The notes under the pieces: generated by a model
What the model saw: only the letters and a program-made list of their open reading frames with translations
What the model was told of the DNA's origin: nothing
Database searches by the model: none
Shown here: piece after piece, positions 58,488 through 64,000 of the stretch
How the letters are laid out: the number at the start of each line of letters is the position of its first letter
How positions within the stretch are numbered: position 1 is the first letter of the stretch
Translations under genes and position numbers: made by a program
DNA from: Acanthornis magna
Taxonomy: Eukaryota; Chordata; Aves; Passeriformes; Acanthizidae
Direction of reading: 5' to 3'
DNA length: 64,000 bases
NCBI GenBank assembly: GCA_036785705.1
Contig: JAWUZG010000356.1
Coordinates: 717,136 to 781,135, forward strand

Positions 58488-60692
58488 GGCACTTCCAATT
58501 TTCAAGGCAAGGCATCTCACAGTATCCTCCAAAAAGATTGCTCAATGAAAAGGCAAAACTACTGGGGTGAAAGGGGGAAAGTCCGCATCCTGCTTTATGT
58601 AATTAGAATCTGCCAGATGGTCAACAATCATTCGTTTCATTAGGTAGCAGCGTAGTTTTTCACTCTCACAGATCCCAAAAAGCTTAAAACATCCAGCAGC
58701 TGCTTCCTTGCAACAAGTGCCACAGCCAAGAGCCAGGCCTGGTTTCCCCTTGCAGCTTACAAACTCTGCCAGACATACGGGTGATTCTCACTTCGCTTCT
58801 CAGCTACACGTGAGCACAGGCTCTCAGGATGGCAGAGTCCTTAAAGTGAAGAGCAGTTCCACTGCAAACAGCTCAATGGGCCACGAGAGAACACTTTCTC
58901 TGACCCGCCCCCTTGCCCTTTCCTTGCAGCATTTCCTCTCCAGAGCACGCACTGAGGCTCTGCACTTTGCTTCTCAGCTGAGTGTATTGTCACATTGCCA
59001 GAGTCCCATACGTCCATCTCCTTCTCGCACAGACGAGTGCTTCTGTCAAAACGTGCCAATGCCACGCGCTCTCCTTCCCAGCTATTTGCACTGTCACGTT
59101 CTCTGTCCTGCTTGCAGTCTGAATCTAAACTGAGAAGTTTCTGGCTGCACCTCGCATGCACAGATGTGCCAGGAGGAAAAGGTTGCTCAGACCTTGGTGC
59201 TTAAGTTAGAAAAGGTCCATTCGCTCCACAATCAAATGAGAGCTTCCTTCGCTTTACACCCTGCAAACTTCCAGCCTTGCCTTCCCTTCTCCTTCTAGGA
59301 CTCTCATTGCCTTGCCTACCTCTCCCTTGCCTTGCCTTGCCCTGTAAATGCAGCAGTTGCCTTGTGTTGCCCTCGAAGCCCTCACTTGCCTTGCAGGACC
59401 TTGCTCACCCCTCCCCCACCTGGAATTCAAGACCCCTCTTTTCAGGGCATTTCTTCAACTTGTCTTGCCCTGCCTGCTTCCCTGAGGAAGCCTTCAAGGC
59501 CTTCACATACCCGCAGTGTTTCAGGAGCATGTAAGAGGAAGCTCATAGGAGGTCATGTGAAGCCAGACCCGTCTGTCCCGGCAGCTTTTGTCTGGCACCA
59601 ATTCTTGCATGGATGGCATTTTGGACAGGCAATTCACATTTCTCTTCTGGGCTCTGGGACCAAGATGACACTTCTTCTGCATTGCAAGGAAAGCAGGTAG
59701 TCCCAGTGTTTTAGGTGCAGATTAGAGCTGGTGCAGGTGAGACCAAGGCCAGTCAAATCAGTCTTTCCTGGCTGCTTCCATCTGCCAGTAATCCATGAGC
59801 GTACCCCTCGCTTGTCTTGCCTTGCTAAACCATCCTTGCTGTGCATTCCCTTTCATGCCCATTCCGTAACCTAGACCTGCTTACTGCTTGTGTCTGGGAC
59901 TGAATTCATGTCGAAAGCCCTGCCATATTTGGTCCTGTGCTGTTGTGCACGTTCACGAGATAATGAAGAAAAGACAATGAAGAAAACTTTCTTGTTTAAC
60001 TGCTTGGAACTTGACCCTAAAGAAAAAGAATGTGTTGGCAGTCGATGGGAAGTTAACCTGTGGAAGTGGTACAATGCATAACGGAGCTGTTGTTAGCATG
60101 GAGGTGCTATCACGAGCCATTGTGGCCCCATCTCACCCTCTGGCCAAGCGTGAGATGACATGGTAACTGGAAAAAATTCCACCATTCCAGGAGGAGGACA
60201 GATAAGGTGGGGTTCTGGGGTGGAGGGGGAGAGGAGGACATGAAGCATTCCTCTTGGGTCCAGGAGACACCCTGAAGGTGCACAGCCGACCTCCCCCTCC
60301 CCCCTGAGCACCATGCTCCATCTCTTTCTCCTGCTCAGTGGCTTTTCAAGAATCCAGGAGCTGGTATGTACTATTGGCTACAGCAACTAAGAAGATTAAG
60401 TTGCTTTCCAATCACAACTGTGTTTCAGATTTTTTGTGCACAGGCATCCTCCAGAACATTAACATTAATGGCAATGAGCATGATGGGATGCCCAGAGCAC
60501 AAAAATTGACGCAAAGACCAGACAGGGCTTGGGCAGTGGAGCGCGTAGTTGCACCAAGAGAGTGAAACGCATAGCTGCACCAAGAGAGGCTGGTGGGTGT
60601 GGGTGTGGGTGTGTGGGTGGGTGGGTGCGTGGATGGGTGTGTGAAAAGAGCAGGGCTCAATCAGCTAAGCGCAGGGCTGCACCAGGAGAGTG

Positions 60693-60846
60693 AAGCAGGT
60701 AGCTGCACTGAGAGATGCTGTTCTGTGTGAGTGTGTGGCATATGGAAGGTCAAGATTTAGTCCAGGTGCCTGGCTGTATGTGGGAACTTAATGGTGTTTT
60801 TCTGTGTCTGTGATGTGACTGGTACCATACACTTGTAGTGGCGCGG
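60693..60846 (+). repeat. Inverted repeat of the 2.2-kb segment (right arm, inner)
   Basis: Mirror of 41063-41216. It pairs with 62745-62898 in the same arm. Confidence 0.9.
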
Positions 60847-61976
60847 CTTGACAATCTCCCAGGTCGAGGTCACCTGGTTACTTTGCTCTCCAGTTTTCCC
60901 TTGAAGGAAATCAGCTAGCTCTGCCCATCGCTCACTAACAGCTCTTCTCCAAAGACAGCACACACCAGCCTGCGCTCTGGAGGTTCTGCTTACTGCAGTT
61001 TTCCAACACTATTGCAAACAACCTTTTTGCTTTCTGTCATCCCCAAAACTTGCAGCACATACTTTGAAAATTCATAGAATGAAACCTCCAGTCTAGAAGA
61101 CTGAATCACAAATTAGATAATCCATTTTGCTTGGATAAACGTTAAAACCAGCAACTTGTAAGGCCACTCCATACTGTGGGTGTACAGAATTTAACACTAC
61201 AAATTCACTTGCTACTAGAGCAGGGCTGAAAACAAAACAGAAAATGACTTGCTGGTAACAAATCATTAATAGTTGCTTGGATTTCTGCATCTCCTCCTGG
61301 AATTTTAAGTCTGGCATGTAGCCACCGTGTGGTATCAAAAGGCTAATAGGCAGGTTTTCTTGATTCTTATCTCGATTCTGGGCGTTCCACTCCCCAAGGT
61401 CACCTAGCCTTGTATATTTTCAATTATCTCATCCAGAGGATTTCCTGTTTTATTAATTAAAAGGCTCATTATCACATTTGTGCATGCTTGGGGAGTAGTC
61501 TCAATCAGTCTATTTCTCATAGTAACAGATGTTCCCGATAAAAATCGCTGTTTCCATCCCTTTTTCTTTCATTCACTGTGTACGATTTCACAGGTCACAC
61601 CCCAGGCGCTCAGAGCATGGTTAATTATTTCCTGCGGGGTATTTAGCACCACATCCCTGAGCAGCCAAGGCGAGCAAATTTGTACCCTGTGCATTAATTT
61701 CAAGTGCATTCTGCTCAAAAGAATTTGGCTGCAGCACCAAGAATTTCTTTGAATTTCCTGCATCCAAGGTTGTAACTGAGGGTTTGAGATCACTTTCAAA
61801 ATCATCAGCAGGAGTATCAGCAAAAACCAGACTGAATATCAAGCGACAGCACAACACAGTTCATTGACAACATTCAATGAACTGTTGCTTAACGAGCAGT
61901 TAAGGCACACCAAGGAAAAACAAGCAACAACAAAGCAAATAAAGTCCAGGAAATCAAAAGAAAAATGAACCAGGAA

Positions 61977-62029
<53 letters not shown>

Positions 62030-62744
62030 TGTGCGCATGTGACAAAAGGACAGTGAGGTAAGGATAAAAAGGAACATGGCTTAAAAGTTTACCAGCACTT
62101 TCACTTTACTTCTACTTAAAACTTAAACATTTAACAAAGGAACAAGACTTCTATTTAACTTCACTTGTAACTTAGGACAGAACCTCACTTACAGGCCTAA
62201 CTTTCTGAGATCTCAGATTGCAGTGTGGTGGCAGCAGCCACAAATGCCTGCCTTTGCAACATCATATCAGTCCTCAGCTGTTCTATGGCCTTGTCTCGTT
62301 CCACTAACTGCTTTTCAAAGCTCTGTGTTCTTTTCAGCTGCTACTTTGTACGCAAATAACAGACATTCACCCTGGCATCCAGCATGAATAAGAAGACGCT
62401 CTTCAGAGCGTGTCTGAGGAGTTGGCACAAAATCCACAACAGTCTTTTAGCACTCCAGTGGTGTCTTCAGCCTCTTGTGGTTTGGGCCCAATACTTGTAC
62501 AAGTTTCCAGCTTGCCCCACAATGTGCTCCATGGTTCCTGCATCCACTCAAGTTGCTTCACTGGCAGACTCACAGCCTGAGGTTCCTTCTTACAGAATAT
62601 CTCTACTAATGCACTACGACGTGGTCACAGCAGCAGAAATAGCAAAGATTTTCTTCTACGGGTATTCTCCAGCGATACCACAAACACAAAGGCCTGAAAA
62701 GCTTTTTCTAACGGACCTGTAAATAGAGGATTACAATGCAAACA
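60847..62744 (-). pseudogene. Coding-like fragments, right-arm copy
   Basis: Mirror of 39165-41062, with the same broken reading frames on the minus strand (for example 61093-61338 and 61621-61857). All translated pieces compared were identical to the left copy. Confidence 0.35.
61980..62033. repeat. (TC)n(TG)n compound microsatellite, right arm
   Basis: Exact mirror, including repeat number, of 39876-39929. Confidence 0.95.
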
Positions 62745-62898
62745 CTGTGCAACAACAAGTGTATGGCACCAGTCACATCACAGACACAGAAAAACACCAT
62801 TAAGTACCGACATACAGCCGGACACCTGGACAAACTCTCGACCTTCCATATGCCACACACTCACATGGAACAGCGTCTCCCAGAGCAGCTACCTGCTT
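62745..62898 (-). repeat. Inverted repeat of the 2.2-kb segment (right arm, outer)
   Basis: Mirror of 39011-39164. Confidence 0.9.
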
Positions 62899-62923
62899 AA
62901 TTCACTTGGTCACCCTCTCTTCA

Positions 62924-64000
62924 CTCTCTGTGGTCCAGCAAAGAAGCAAACAGAAGAGGCCATGTGCAGAACACATTCTCCACGCACGCTACCTTCTCCG
63001 GGAGCTGCAACTGCACGAGTTTTGTAAGACTAAAGCTGGGGCAAAGTGTTTCTCTCTCGCTCCCTCTCTCTCTGCACATTGTCCCCGTGTCCCGGTGCTG
63101 CCAGAACATCGTAGCAGCGAGAAACATCCTTTGGAGATGAGCCTGCATGCTGCTATGCCTGCCGGTGCAGTTTGGATGTGAAATGCAGGGTGCACAGCAG
63201 CTCCGCGTTCTCCGGCACCTCGCCCCGGCTTCTAGCCGCCTAAGACGCACCTTTGCCGGCTAGGCACCCTTGGCTCACAAAGCGCGAGAAAGAAGCGGAC
63301 GGCTCTCTGCAGTCCTGCAAAGACGTGAACAGAAGAGGCTACGTGGAGAATACATTCTCCACGCACGCCACCTTCTCTGGGAGCTTCCACTGCACGAGTT
63401 CTGTAAGACTAAAGCCTGGGGCAGGCATAGCAGCATGCAGGCTCATCTCCAAAGGATGTTTCTCGCTGCTACGATGTTCTGGCAGCACCGGGACACGGGG
63501 ACAATGTGCAGAGAGAGAGGGAGCGAGAGAGAGAGAGAAACACTTTGCCCCAGCTTTAGTCTTACAAAACTCGTGCAGTTGCAGCTCCCAGAGAAGGTAG
63601 CGTGCGTGGAGAATGTATTCTCCACGTAGCCTCTTCTGTTCGCATCTGTGCCGGACCTCAGAGAGCCGTCCGCTTCTTTCTCGTGCTTTGCGAGCTAAGA
63701 ACGCCTAGCCGGCAAAGGTGCGTCTTAGGCGGCTAGAAGCCGAAGCGAGGTGCCGGAGAACGCGGAGCTGCTGTGCACCCTGCATTTCACATCCAAACTG
63801 CACCGGCAGGCATAGCAGCATGCAGGCTCATCTCCAAAGGATGTTTCTCGCTGCTACGATGTTCTGGCAGCACCGGGACACGGGGACAATGTGCAGAGAG
63901 AGAGGGAGCGAGAGAGAGAGAGAAACACTTTGCCCCAGCTTTAGTCTTACAAAACTCGTGCAGTTGCAGCTCCCGGAGAAGGTAGCGTGCGTGGAGAATG
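62924..64000. repeat. GC-rich unit palindrome, right arm (cut by window end)
   Basis: Mirror of 37909-38985, with the unit copies in reverse order and the hairpins at 63343-63364 and 63605-63626. The last copy is incomplete at the window edge. Confidence 0.93.

Larger units (their letters stand above)
58486..64000 (-). repeat. Right arm of the large palindrome
   Basis: Reverse complement of 37909-43423. It contains mirrored copies of every left-arm component: GGCAA tract (59304-59342), minisatellite (60534-60692), inverted repeats (60693-60846 and 62745-62898), coding-like fragments (60847-62744), CA/GA microsatellite (61980-62033) and the GC-rich unit palindrome (62924-64000). It runs off the window, so the true arm length is unknown. 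Confidence 0.97.

Noticed and set aside
37909..64000. Palindrome as a read-through (missing adapter) sequencing artefact
   Set aside because: Such artefacts fold back with little or no spacer. Here a 15-kb asymmetric spacer, a 431-bp difference and an 89% diverged flank separate the arms. A mis-assembly is still possible and is listed as a check.
1..64000. tRNA, rRNA or known small RNA genes
   Set aside because: I looked for cloverleaf-like and conserved rRNA words on both strands by eye and recognised none; a covariance-model scan would be needed to exclude them.

Overview
The window looks like bird genomic DNA. The main evidence is a CR1-like LINE tail (31.4-33.1 kb) split by a TG...CA long terminal repeat (LTR) of avian ERV type, several further LTRs, and degraded endogenous retroviruses (ERVs). 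There are no prokaryotic features. The species and chromosome cannot be read from the sequence. A near-identical palindrome beside ERV-rich DNA would fit an ampliconic region, such as a sex chromosome or germline-restricted chromosome, but that is inference.

Layout. (1) 1-31.4 kb: quiet, AT-rich, apparently single-copy DNA with simple repeats and at most one or two weak exon candidates (9935-9981, 1092-1174). (2) 31.4-33.15 kb: a minus-strand CR1 3' end with pentanucleotide satellites at its tail, interrupted by a 1,391-bp LTR flanked by a 5-bp target-site duplication. (3) 33.15-36.0 kb: unique DNA. (4) 35.99-36.89 kb: a 900-bp polypyrimidine tract, mostly (TTCC)n, followed by a GC-rich, CpG-containing block (36.9-37.86 kb). 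(5) 37.9-64 kb: a large inverted repeat. The left arm is 37909-43423, a 15.06-kb spacer covers 43424-58485, and the right arm is 58486-64000, cut by the window end. Every mirrored position sums to 101909, so the compared stretches carry no net length change. I found five substitutions, three of them within 100 bp of the inner edge.

Each arm contains smaller inverted structures. One is a 1.1-kb palindrome of a repeated GC-rich unit. Another is a 2.2-kb segment bounded by 154-bp inverted repeats (about 89% identical). There are also 22-bp hairpins. The spacer holds an older copy of the arm-end sequence, a diverged copy of the palindrome unit, two minus-strand LTRs, an LTR fragment with a gag-like remnant, and a defective provirus (about 52.7-58.4 kb). 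That provirus keeps gag, protease, the start of reverse transcriptase and env-like remnants, and has lost most of pol.

No intact protein-coding gene is supported. Long open frames in 35.7-37.6 kb are by-products of the stop-free microsatellite. The most notable feature is the palindrome, with its nested inverted repeats and the sharp change in divergence at its inner edge.
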